The notes under the pieces: generated by a model | Database searches by the model: none | What the model was told of the DNA's origin: nothing | What the model saw: only the letters and a program-made list of their open reading frames with translations | Shown here: piece after piece, positions 54,215 through 64,000 of the stretch | Position numbering within the stretch: position 1 is the stretch's first letter | How the letters are laid out: each line of letters starts with the position of its first letter | Translations under genes and position numbers: made by a program | Assembly (NCBI GenBank): GCA_031761405.1 | Contig: JASEVX010000008.1 | Coordinates: 43,355,733-43,419,732, forward strand | Source: Serripes groenlandicus | Lineage: Eukaryota > Mollusca > Bivalvia > Cardiida > Cardiidae | DNA length: 64,000 nt | Reading direction: 5' to 3'

Positions 54215-54912
54215 TCTCAGCTGGACTTTTCGAAGAATATGACAGCTATACTACTCACCCTGGCGTCGGCGTCCGTGTCACAAGGTTGTGCATGCAAGTA
54301 CTTATATACTACATGTATTGCATTGAGACTATCTACAACTCTACCAACTATCACACCTATGTAGATTAACAAGTAAAATAACTATCCTGCATATTATGCA
54401 AGTTATGGCCCTTTTTTTTTACTTAGAAATTCTGGTTAAAGTTTTGCGTGCGACTAAATTAAGAGTCCATGTCCCAGTACTTACTACTCACCCTGGCGTC
54501 GGCGTCCTCGTCACACATTGGTTAAGGTTTTGCATGCAAGTACTTATATACTACATGTATTGCATTGAAAGTTATTATTTAGTTAGATAACTCTAACCTG
54601 TATTTTGTGCAAGTTATGGCCCGTTTTTTACTTAAACATTCTGGTTAAAGTTTATGTTTTAAGTGCCACTACATTTAGAGACCATGTCTGTGTAACTACT
54701 TGAAGCATTGCATTGAAACTTTATACAACCCTTTCCAACCATCACACATATGAACACAATCAAGTAAGATTACTCTATCCTGCATATAATGCAAATTATC
54801 ACCCTTTAAGAAATTCTGGTTAATGTTTTGCATGCGACTACATTAGAGGCCATATCTCAGTAACTAATAGGCGGTGTAATAGTCGAGCGCGCTGTCCTTC
54901 GACAGCTCTTGT
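54215..54912. mobile_element. hairpin-ended ~700-bp element, copy 1
   Basis: Starts ctggacttttcgaagaat and ends gtcgagcgcgctgtccttcgacagctcttg, with a GCTGTC/GACAGC 3' hairpin. Internal sub-repeats ('tactactcaccctggcgtcg' at 54251 and 54484; 'caagttatggccc', 'attctggttaaagtttt'). No ORF. Confidence 0.6.
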
Positions 54913-55197
54913 TTGAATTGTCTATTAGTAATATATATATTTACATTTGAAACTAATTTTCAACAATTTCTCTCATTCCACATGCTCATGTCCCATTCTT
55001 TATGTATCAAAATCCATCAAGTGGCTTGTTTTAAAATTGTTCCCAACCTCACATGTTATCACATGATTGCGGTATTTCAATGGTTATATGTTCATATTTT
55101 CCCCATTATTTAAGTTATGGTTCAACATTTTGTAATACAAAAGTAAACTTGTTATACTAGTGCCAACATGACAAACATTTGTTTCCAGCTATGTTTT

Positions 55198-55914
55198 TAG
55201 CTCGACTTTTCGAAAGAAAATGCTAGCTATACTACTCGCCTCGGCGTTGGCGTCTGCGTCGGCGTCGGTGTTGTTGGCACACCTTGATCAAGTTTTGTGT
55301 ACAATTCAGTTTTTTGTCAAAACCATTACAGATATTGCTTTGAAACTTACAACACTTATTCACCATTAATACCTTCATCAACGGACAATAGAACATAACT
55401 CTGTCAGGGTTTTTGTAAGAATTATGGCCCTTTTTCGACTTAGAATTTTGGTTAAATGTTTTGTACCAAATCACTCTTTTTCAAAACCATTACAGATATC
55501 GCTTCGAAACTTACAACATGTATTCACCATTATTACCCTCATCACCAGACAAGAGTACATAATTATATCAAGGTTTTTGTAAGAATTATGGCCATTTCAA
55601 AACCATTAGAGATATAGCTTATACAATTACAATATTTTTTGACCATCATAACCTCCATCAACAGATAAGAGTACATAACTTATGGTAATTTTTGTTTACC
55701 ATCATTACCACAAACAACGGTAACGCACCAAAAGTGCATAATTCAATAAAGATTTTTTCAAGAATTATGACCCTTTTTTTGATGTATAAAATACTTTGCT
55801 TATGAATGATATGATAAAGTACTTGGTCATGTATTCTGTATCACACTAAAAAGTTTTGTTTTATTGGCAAGCACAAAAAAAGTCGAGCGCGCTGTCCTCC
55901 GACAGCTCCTGTTT
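55198..55914. mobile_element. hairpin-ended ~700-bp element, copy 2
   Basis: Starts 'tagctcgacttttcgaaaga', ends gtcgagcgcgctgtcctccgacagctcctg. Ends as in copy 1, interior more diverged. A short inverted ctcgac/gtcgag pair plus 3' hairpin resembles Helitron/Helentron termini; class is inferred. Confidence 0.6.
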
Positions 55915-57195
55915 GTTTATATTTCAGGGATATTCAGTCCACTTTCACTTTATTTCTTGTCGACCAAGCAAGGAAACCCCATTTCCTGTCCCTAATATGG
56001 ATTATTCTATACAGTAGACATCACCAGCAAGAAGACCTCTTGTAAGAAGGGCATTTGAACTCAATGTCCCGGTACAGCTCGATTCAGAAAAAGATGAAGA
56101 GGCGGTAATTCCCCTCGTGGAATGCATTTCTGAGTCAATCCTGACCTACACAGGCTTCATTAGACCTCCTTTATTGACTAATTATTTACACATTACTAAT
56201 TATTCTGAAATTTTTAAATTAGGTTTTGCTGGGTGATAAAATCATGGCTGTAAGAGTTTTTACTATAGCCGGTGATTTTTGTGCAAACATTCTAGATTTC
56301 ATGAAGGGAAGGAAACAACTGTCATAAGCGGAGACAATAGAAACTTGATTGATTTGATAACTGATGAGCGTATTCATGTGGAGCTGCCAAATTAGTGACT
56401 AAAAAACTTACCGCACTCTGCAAACAGAACTTGGCATATAGTCATTGGAATGAATAAATACAATTTTATTGTGGGTAGCAGTATTGTGCATCTTCAGATA
56501 ATAAGAAGAGGACACTTTAGATAAGATAATTCTGATTATCACTGAAAGTGTTTTGCTTTTTATTCATTGACTCATAATCATATGAAATAAATCCAATAAT
56601 AGCTGTTATCATTTCACACATAAAGCAAATAAACAGAAAAATAAGCAAATTCTTAAAAACAGTGTAGCATAGTTTATCATTTTCTTACATAAATCAGACT
56701 ACATCAGATTTAATTAAAAACATTTCAGCAAAAACCTGTACTACATCCATCAATAATCATGTTATTAGTGTATACATTAGAAAACAGTATGACAAAAAGA
56801 GAAATTACTTTTCTGATTTTGTAACAATGTTATTTAAAGTTATAATTTGGGACACAAGTATTTTATATGCTAACAAATGATAGTTTGATGTTATTCCAGA
56901 ACATAATTTTTGTTCGAAAGGAAGAATTCCATCATTTTCAGCAAGTTCTCCTTTCCTAACAAATTTCGAGAAAAAAAATGGAATGCCTCTCCTAACATAA
57001 TCTCTGTTCATAGGAAAGAAATTATGGAAGGAAGATATTTTTTTTAATATGAGAGATTACTCCTTCCCTACAATTATTCAAGAAGTTGTCTGCTACTCTT
57101 CCACAGCCAAGCATTACAGGTTTTGAATAGTTTAAGTTAACCTGTTACCTAATAGTAAATTTTATACATTTTAATCATTTTTAGATTCTTTCTTA
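55915..57195. other. unannotated, one exon-like frame
   Basis: A plus-strand frame at about 56030-56238 reads RRPLVRRAFELNVPVQLDS and EKDEEAVIPLVE after a possible caccag acceptor, then a stop. No family recognised and no ATG; it may be a terminal exon or chance. A family P-like remnant lies at about 56785-56830. Confidence 0.3.
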
Positions 57196-57199
57196 GTTA

Positions 57200-57575
57200 A
57201 CCCTCTTTCCCACATACAGACGCCACATCAGAAGCAGTCTGTAAGTGGTAAAGGGTTTATTTACCATCTTCAAGTTGTAGATGCTTTCTGACGCATCTGC
57301 AGAAGAAATATTTTGAAAACCTTGTTGCAAATGGAGAAATTGCTCAAAATTGGCACTTTCTCCTTTTGCCAGAATGTTTTCAAGTCTATTAATTTAATTG
57401 CGATTATCAGTATTTTTACCGAGATGTTTTCAAAGTCGTTTGCTGCAGATTTGATGTATGTGGGAAATATATGAATCTTATAGACAATTACATTTTGAGA
57501 TAGAGTAAAAGGCACTGAAAACAAAGAATAAATTGCTCAATAAAAGCACTTTTTATTTTTTCTCACAATGTTTAA
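57200..57575. repeat. hairpin MITE family P, two adjacent copies
   Basis: 'ccctctttcccacatacaga' at 57202; 'gatgctttctgacgcatctg' at 57278; 'caaatggagaaattgctcaa' paired with cactttctccttttgcc at 57328-57370; outer arm 'caaagtcgtttgctgcagat' at 57430; a second centre at about 57525-57570. Confidence 0.65.
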
Positions 57576-57679
57576 GTCAGCAATGCTTCAAAAGTCACCC
57601 GTATCAAATGAAAAATTGAAAATAAAAAAAGTAGTCTGAGCTGACAATAAGAAAATAAAAGATTTTTAGCTAACCTGAG

Positions 57680-58780
57680 CACATGTGCTCAAGGTGAACT
57701 ATTGTGATCACATTTTGTCCGTCGTTTGTCCGTCGTGCATCATCAACAATTGCCTTGTTAACACTCTACAGGCTGTATTTTTCATCCAATATTCATGAAA
57801 GTTTATCAGAACATTAATCTCCATCAAATCTTTGAAAGCTTGAAGCTTGATCATATGAGGTCAAAAACTATGTCACTAGGTCACATTGAAGGAATATTGT
57901 GTTAACACTCTGGAGGTCGCATTTTTAACTTCAGCATGTTGCAACTTTATCAGAATGCTTGTCTTGATGATTTGTAAGCCAAGTTTGAATATGGGCCATG
58001 TCAGGTCAAAATGTTGGTCACTAGGCCAAATTGAAGGAAAATCTTGTTTACTCTCTAGATGCACAGAATGTTTGCTTAGCAGCTTGAGCTTTTGATAGAA
58101 TGTCAAATTCGAATATTGGTCATATTGGGTTAAAAACTAGGTCACTAGGTCAAATTAAAGTAAAAAATCGTGTTAACATTGGAGTCTGCATTTTTAACTT
58201 GAAAATATTGAAACTTTGTAAGAATGTTTGTCTTGATGATATGAAGGTCAAGTTTGAATTGTGATCATTTCCAGTCAAAAACAAGGTCACAGGCTAAAAT
58301 GATGGAAACTCTTGTTAAAACTCTAGAAGCTGCAAGTTTTCTACAGCGGCTTAAACATCAGAAAGTTCGTCCTATTGATATCTAGGTCGAGATCGAATAT
58401 GGGTCATATTGACTCTAAAACTAGGTCACTATGTCAAATTGAAGGAAAATCTTTGAGGCTTCATTTTAACTTGAAAATATTGAAACTCGTAACTTGTAAG
58501 AATGTTTGTCTTGATTATAGTGTAGGCCAACTTTTATCATGGGTCATGACATGTATGGTCAACAACTGGGTTACACATCCAAATTAAAGGCAAATCTTGT
58601 TATAACTCTTAGAGGCCGCATTGTTTGCTTCATCAGATTCAGATATTTTGTGAGAATGTTCGTCTTAATGATATCTAGATCAAGTTCAAATATCGGTCAT
58701 ATTGACGCTAAAACTAGGTCACTTGGCCAAATTGAAGGAATATCTTATCAACTCTCATTGCAAAGCTCAGGTTTATGTCC
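57680..58780. repeat. degenerate tandem array, about 143-bp units
   Basis: About seven units marked by 'aacactct.gaggc', 'gtttgtcttgatgat', 'aatatgggtcat' and 'aaaactaggtcactaggtca', starting near 57763, 57902, 58049, 58172, 58317, 58460 and 58602. Preceded by 'gtgctcaaggtgaactattg' and (gtccgtcg)n. Probably the interior of an interspersed repeat; ORFs here are incidental. Confidence 0.75.
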
Positions 58781-59461
58781 TTTTGTCACAACGTTTTAAA
58801 AATGTGTCTTCATGTAGAAAAGGATTAACCCTTTACCACTTATCACTTACCACTAACAGACTACTACTGATGTATCCGATGAAATAAACAAATTCCAACT
58901 AAGATTTGCATTAAATCTTAGAATTGCACTTTCTACATTAAGATGTATCATGCTTTACACAGGAATATGATAATTCTAAAGTAATCTCCTTGAAATTCCT
59001 TGTATGTGAAAATGGGTTAATGATAGAGGCAGATGATTGGTTGATCTGGGTCGCCTGATACAGTATCTATTAATATCCAAAAAACGTAACAGAGATAGAG
59101 CCAGTGATTGGCAGACACCAATCACATTACCTACGCTCTGCAGGCCCTGTCACGTGACTCTGACACCACGCCCCAGAGTGTAACCCAATCATGTGACAGG
59201 GATAGAGCTAGTGACACCCTGCAGGCTCTATCACGTGACAAATACATGCCCCAGAAAAACTGAATACATCCCGCTTAGTGTTAGCACTGAATATTAAGGC
59301 ATGTGAACAATAACATAAATATTTTTTATATATTCACACATATGTATATGAGTATATATATATAGGCATACGTCACATAGGCATACGTCACATAAGACAC
59401 AACCTCCAGGCCAGGTCATCTCTGACTCAGTGGATAAATAAACGGGGACGATTAATACTCT
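58781..59461. other. unannotated
   Basis: Contains two related blocks, ccaatcacattacctacgct / ctgcaggccctgtcacgtga and ctgcaggctctatcacgtga, and (ta)n near 59350. No gene. Confidence 0.35.
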
Positions 59462-60287
59462 TAACCTTTCCCATATGCAACAAATCTCGAGCAGACGACT
59501 TTAAAAGCATCTGGGCAAAAATAGGCACGGTTTCTATAAACGTCATAATACGGTTGCATGTGGGACAGGATTAATATTCTTATTAGTCTATTTGCATGTA
59601 AAATGTGTCCATATAGAAACGCAGAAATTACTAAGAAATAAATTACGATTTATTTCCTTTTCCCAAAAAGTTTTTTAAAGCGTCATCTACTGCAGATGTT
59701 TCAAAAGCTTATCAAAGCTGAAGATATATAAGGACTTTAGTTAAATCGAAACAAGTAACATTTTACCTCATTGTTTATGAAGCGTCGTTTACAAATATTT
59801 ACAGCAAAGTATACTGGTTATAGACAGTTGAAAATGGAGAACTTCTCAATTTGAGCACTTTCTTCTTTTCCCAATATGTTTTAATAAATAATTGGCTATA
59901 TAGGAGTCAAATGTCGTTTTTATGAGGCAAGCATAAGTTTTACTTTTAAATTAGTACAGCACTAATAACGATTGGACTTACCCCACCCGCATGATTATAC
60001 GTATATCTATTTATCTTCCTTTCCTTACGCAATACACACCAGCTGTCATATGAAGTTTGTAACCTGATTACTTCAGTACAAAGTCCATGCCCCATACATA
60101 TCACATAGCAAACAATCACAGCGTTTTACACTTGTGATTGGTCTATATCGAGAGTGATATATCGTCCCAACAATCGGAATACAGATTAAATACGTGTATT
60201 GTTTTTCAAGCCAGGTCAGTAAATGAGATAATTTACGTGAAAGGTAATAAGGTTGAAATACAATTTTTCCTTTAGGGGGTAGTTCGA

Positions 60288-60384
60288 CATATTCAACAGT
60301 ATTTCAGTTGCGATATCTCACTTATCCACGATTCCTGGGTGACAAATCGGTACTCGGATAAAAAATGTTCCTTGCTCAAGTGTA
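60288..60384 (-). repeat. SINE 3' body, minus strand
   Basis: The minus strand reads 'aatcgtggataagtgagata' and 'caactgaaatactgttgaat', the subfamily 2 tail, head missing. Confidence 0.7.
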
Positions 60385-60606
60385 GGAAATCATCCGTGGT
60401 CAAGTGGTCAGCGTCGGGGATTGGAAAACGGGCTTACCGGGTTCGATCCCAAGTCGCGGCACGACAGTCATGGTGGATTCTTCATGGGCAAATCATATTT
60501 CCTATCCTATTACTGATTTTACCAGGGATCATGAATAAGTGAACTGTCGCACGTGATAAAAACTAAATATAATGTTGAAAACTGCGTAAAATCTAGTTTA
60601 AACAAA
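60385..60606 (+). repeat. tRNA-derived SINE, subfamily 2
   Basis: 'tccgtggtcaagtggtcagc', box B 'ccgggttcgatccc', 'aagtcgcggcac', 'agggatcatgaataagtgaa', 'tgttgaaaactgcgtaaaat', followed by a C run at 60609-60622. Absent from the paired segment at 1490-1530. Confidence 0.85.
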
Positions 60607-60805
60607 CACCCCCCCCCCCCCCACCAACCATTTCTACGGGTAAGGTCACATGCCATGACGACGCAAGCAGAGTAACAAATAGTAATTGGTAGCAATCAGA
60701 AAAACATTCTGTTTAACTAACAGTATACAGCTAATAATTATGTTCTTTTAATACAGTTATTCCTTTAATATATAGATACAGTTAAAATGTATTTAAATGG
60801 TTTTT

Positions 60806-61022
60806 TTACTCTTTCCACTGCCGAATTTACAAAGTCGACTCTTCCATTTTGAAACAAGGACACTTTCATTTTCGTCCAACAGGGAAAATTTGATATAAAT
60901 GTAATATCTAAGTGGCAAACAATGCAGATTACAGGGAGAGACTGGTCGTTATGAGACTGTCTCAGCTGATTCTGATTTGTTTGCAAAAACCTTGAATTTC
61001 CTTTGACACGCAAAGTGTTAAC
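60806..61022. repeat. MITE family Q, copy
   Basis: ttactctttccactgccgaa to cctttgacacgcaaagtgtt; corresponds to 1661-1866 within the duplicated segment. Confidence 0.65.
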
Positions 61023-61227
61023 AACGTTAATCCTTTTAAGACACCAGCGGCATTTTACAGTGTACCCTAATAGGACGGTTGATTGGTGAGTGCTAGTTTA
61101 AAATGTTTGACCTTGATTGCTTGACTAAGGCTAGTACATTCCTGAGTGTTCGATGTGTTATGTCAATCTGATACTACGGAATTCCGTTAGGGCCATCTGC
61201 CTATATCGCATTGAAAATAATCTGAAA

Positions 61228-61322
61228 CGCGAAAACACGAAAACGCGAAAGTACGATGACGAAAACGCGAAAACACTATGACGAAAACTGCGAAAGTACG
61301 AGACGAAAACGCGAAAAACACG
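61228..61322. repeat. short satellite adjoining the gap
   Basis: Imperfect repeats of 'gacgaaaacgcgaaaacac' and 'gcgaaagtacga' run straight into the Ns, which probably explains the assembly break. Confidence 0.85.
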
Positions 61323-61522
61323 NNNNNNNNNNNNNNNNNNNNNNNNNNNNNNNNNNNNNNNNNNNNNNNNNNNNNNNNNNNNNNNNNNNNNNNNNNNNNN
61401 NNNNNNNNNNNNNNNNNNNNNNNNNNNNNNNNNNNNNNNNNNNNNNNNNNNNNNNNNNNNNNNNNNNNNNNNNNNNNNNNNNNNNNNNNNNNNNNNNNNN
61501 NNNNNNNNNNNNNNNNNNNNNN
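61323..61522. other. assembly gap (200 N)
   Basis: A round 200-N placeholder; true length unknown. ORFs crossing it are meaningless. Confidence 1.
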
Positions 61523-61555
61523 CAAAGAACCATGCCAGTAGAGCATAGGCCCTCG

Positions 61556-62050
61556 TGGGCCTCTTGGGGCTCAAGGTGATCTATTCTGATTACTCTCTGT
61601 CCGTAGTTAACTTTTAGCTTTAAACATCATCTCCTAAACCACAGTATCAATTTCCAAAAAACATCACAGGAATGTTCCTTTGGTGGTCCTCTTTCAAAAT
61701 AGTTCAAAGATTTAAATTCCATTGAGAACTTTGGTTGCTTCGGCATCAGAAAGAGGGCATAATGGATACAATTTGAAAATTCCATTTTTATGAAAATGCT
61801 CGTCTGATTTTAAGAAAATTGAATAGGAATCTTACTTCAGTGATTCTTTACTTAATATGCTCAAGCCGTTTTGATTGGTTACAAAATTATAGCAATCAGG
61901 CGTCATCACAAAAGGGGTAAATTTAACTTTTAACTACAAATGACAACTTTTACCATTCGACTAGACCAATTTCAACTTGACTTCACAGGAATGTTCCTTT
62001 GTTGGTCCTCTTTCTAAATTGTTCAAAGACGTACATTATGTGTAGGACTT
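61556..62050. repeat. interspersed repeat with an internal direct repeat
   Basis: 'ggctcaaggtgatctattct' opening (compare 57688), and 'cacaggaatgttcctttg.tggtcctctttc' at about 61665 and again at 61985. Confidence 0.6.
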
Positions 62051-64000
62051 TGGTCCCTTTCCCCCATAATCTGCTTGTCCTTTTGCAAGATAATTTGGTA
62101 GAAATGTCTTTTCAAGCCATATTGATTTCGTTGAAAAACAGGGCAGCAGGAACAGTGTCGACTCCTTGCAGTTTCATTTGCACGCCTGATCAAATTTCCC
62201 GATATTTGCATTTAAATATTTGCTAATACTAATTTACTATCACTGGTGATCGATTTAGGGACATCTTAATTGGCCCTCTTGTTTTGTTTAGTTACGAGTA
62301 TGAGAGTTGCATACTGACTGTCTGACCCTGTCTTCAGTGATAGCAAAACTGGTCGGAGTCAACTATTGATGAAATTCAAGATCCTCGTAACAAACTGGAC
62401 ACTTAACTGTAACCAGACTTTATAGCGTAAAACTATTGGATATTGAAAAATTCTTTTTATTTCTTCATTACCAATTACTGCCTTGTGCTTCGTTGGATTT
62501 GAAAGCCCCTGTCGACAATCACTTTTTAATTTCCCGGCCAGCATATCATTGCACTTTTTAAATCGTGTGTCAGTTACAATGTTTAAATAATCCATTTTAC
62601 AGTCGTCGTCGTATTGGGTTTATTTACCCTCGCCTTTCGGCATGAAGCCATTTGGCGAGCTGCCATTGTTATCTCCTTTCAACATTTTTATAGGAACTAT
62701 TATTTCAGGATTTCTATAATTTTCTATTAATTTCTTCTATTTCTGACTTTCGATATTTACTTTCCAATTGCTTAACATTTTTCCCGTTTTCTGTTTTAAT
62801 AATTGTACATAAATGTTTACACTAATGTTTAAAAATATTGTTTCATTAAAATAACTGTATGTATATCAATTGCTTTCCTTGAAAGATTAATATGTTTATG
62901 TCGTTCTATGTATATAGAAAATATTTTGTGTGAAAATGAATGGTCCAACAATGGTTTGATAGGGGTCTCTGATTGGTTCTATTTTGTTCAAAAAGTTTGG
63001 TTGGGTATATTAATCTTAATGGCACAGTGTGGGTAAAAAGTTAATGTAAGATTATTTACAACATAAGTAATGTCTTCTGATCAACAACAACGGTCTCAAT
63101 AAGGTGCCTATAAAAATACTATACACAAACGTCCACACTGTGCCATTTTATCAAATTTGTGATATTTCGGTTATTTTGTTGTGTTTTGTGTATGAGTGTA
63201 TGAGTGTTTGTAGCAATACCGATATGATTTTGGGCCTCCTGAATATCTAAAATAGGGAATGTACAAAAATAAGAAGTGTAATGTCTGTGTTAAGCTAATG
63301 GGTTCTTCGCTCCATTTTACTTTTTTTTACAGTCTATCTGTTTGTACCTATTTATAGCTGAACGCAGGTTTTTTAGGCTGTTCCCATGGTAGTTTGGTGG
63401 CTTCTTTTTTCTTGTCTGGCTTTGTTAGGACCTCTGCTAGCTCCTCAGTTGAAATTGTGGCCAAATTGGTTTACATTCTATGTAAACATTTAAAACTTGT
63501 TCTTCATATCCATCTATAAAGTATCAACATTTCTGCATGAATAAAGTATGTAGGGATATATGAAGAATGTTCATACTAAATTAAAAAATTCAACAGGATA
63601 AGAGCCTGAAACATTTCCAAAATGAATGTATGTACAATTTTATTTTATAACAGTCTTTTCAGAGTAGAACACTGTTAACATTGTCAGGAAAGGAGAAATA
63701 GACAGCACAACAACATTCAAATCGACCTGTTGCTTCTTTATAATATTGGCCACAAAATATCGTTGGATGCATGCATTTTATTGGATTTAATTTTTTTTCA
63801 ACGATATCAACAAGTTTACTGAATACATTGTAAGTTACCAGTACTAAAATGAGTCATTTTTAATGTTAACCCCACAACATGGAGCGCCTAGGAGGGCAAC
63901 CATTTTTAAACTGACCAGGTCAACTACAACTACGCCGAGCAGCATAAAAGAAAATGACAGACGGACAACATAACAAGGGGTATAAGAAACTTAACTTCGA
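62051..64000. other. unannotated 1.95 kb
   Basis: AT-rich. No conserved coding frame, RNA gene or repeat partner in the window. A pyrimidine-rich acceptor-like site (acttttttttacag) occurs near 63333 without a recognisable exon after it. Confidence 0.35.

Larger units (their letters stand above)
59462..61172. repeat. duplicated segment, copy 2 (partner 654-2001)
   Basis: Direct-orientation partner of the window start. Differs mainly by a SINE-bearing insertion at about 60283-60652. The right edge 'gatgtgttatgtcaatctg' is shared exactly, and unrelated sequence follows in both. Confidence 0.8.

Noticed and set aside
56030..56238. Possible terminal exon (RRPLVRRAFELNVPVQLDS..)
   Set aside because: Coding-like composition but no ATG, no recognised family and only a weak acceptor; left as an unassigned stretch.
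1..64000. CRISPR arrays, bacterial operons, ribosome-binding sites, replication origins
   Set aside because: Introns, SINEs and LINEs show a eukaryotic nuclear genome; the tandem repeats lack spacer architecture.

Overview
This is a eukaryotic, AT-rich, repeat-loaded window, most likely from a mollusc and probably a bivalve. The case rests on multi-exon genes with consensus splice sites, dense tRNA-derived SINEs sharing a 3' body that ends in 'ataactgaaataatgttgaa..cggcgtaaaac', several retrotransposon classes (two APE-type LINE families, a CR1-like fragment, a tyrosine-recombinase DIRS/PAT-like element), DNA-transposon relics (hAT, PIF/Harbinger, MITEs) and long (CA)n, (CAGA)n and (GA)n tracts. 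Species is not determinable here. A 200-N assembly gap lies at 61323-61522.

Two host genes can be built exon by exon, both on the minus strand. (1) A C-type-lectin-domain gene, exons 7005-7123, 5972-6065 and 3892-4124, ending in a stop; its signal-peptide exon was not found. (2) An ADP-ribosyl cyclase (CD38/BST1 family) gene, exons 34507-34633, 33600-33830, 32112-32191, 23713-23799, 21777-21863 and 20475-20586. All phases join, most catalytic residues are retained, and one intron appears to use a GC-AG donor. Its 8.3-kb third intron is mostly one hAT-like transposon (24284-31813) that itself received a nearly intact two-ORF LINE and a 1.17-kb unclassified element.

Layout. 0-8 kb: hairpin MITE pieces, a segment duplicated again at 59.5-61.2 kb, the lectin gene and SINEs. 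8.1-11.5 kb: decayed RNase-H-bearing LINE. 11.55-12.25 kb: 42-bp minisatellite. 13.1-14.25 kb: first copy of the 1.2-kb element. 14.7-20 kb: SINEs and MITEs. 20.5-34.6 kb: cyclase gene, including an intronic TIR-bounded satellite of sixteen 21-bp TAATTA-containing units. 35.8-36.9 kb: decayed compact cassette reading as macro-domain, PC4-like and TBP-like proteins, possibly of viral or large-transposon origin. 37-42 kb: microsatellites, a 136-bp palindrome and a TTAA-flanked MITE. 42.1-45.7 kb: internally deleted Harbinger element with MADF and transposase N-termini, broken by a CR1-like LINE. 47.05-53.13 kb: minus-strand DIRS/PAT-like element with split direct repeats. 53.6-64 kb: MITEs, paired hairpin-ended elements, a ~143-bp tandem array, the second duplicated segment, the gap and mostly featureless sequence.

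The genes do not form a pathway. The cyclase makes NAD-derived second messengers and the lectin is probably a secreted or surface recognition protein; everything else is mobile DNA in successive layers of insertion.
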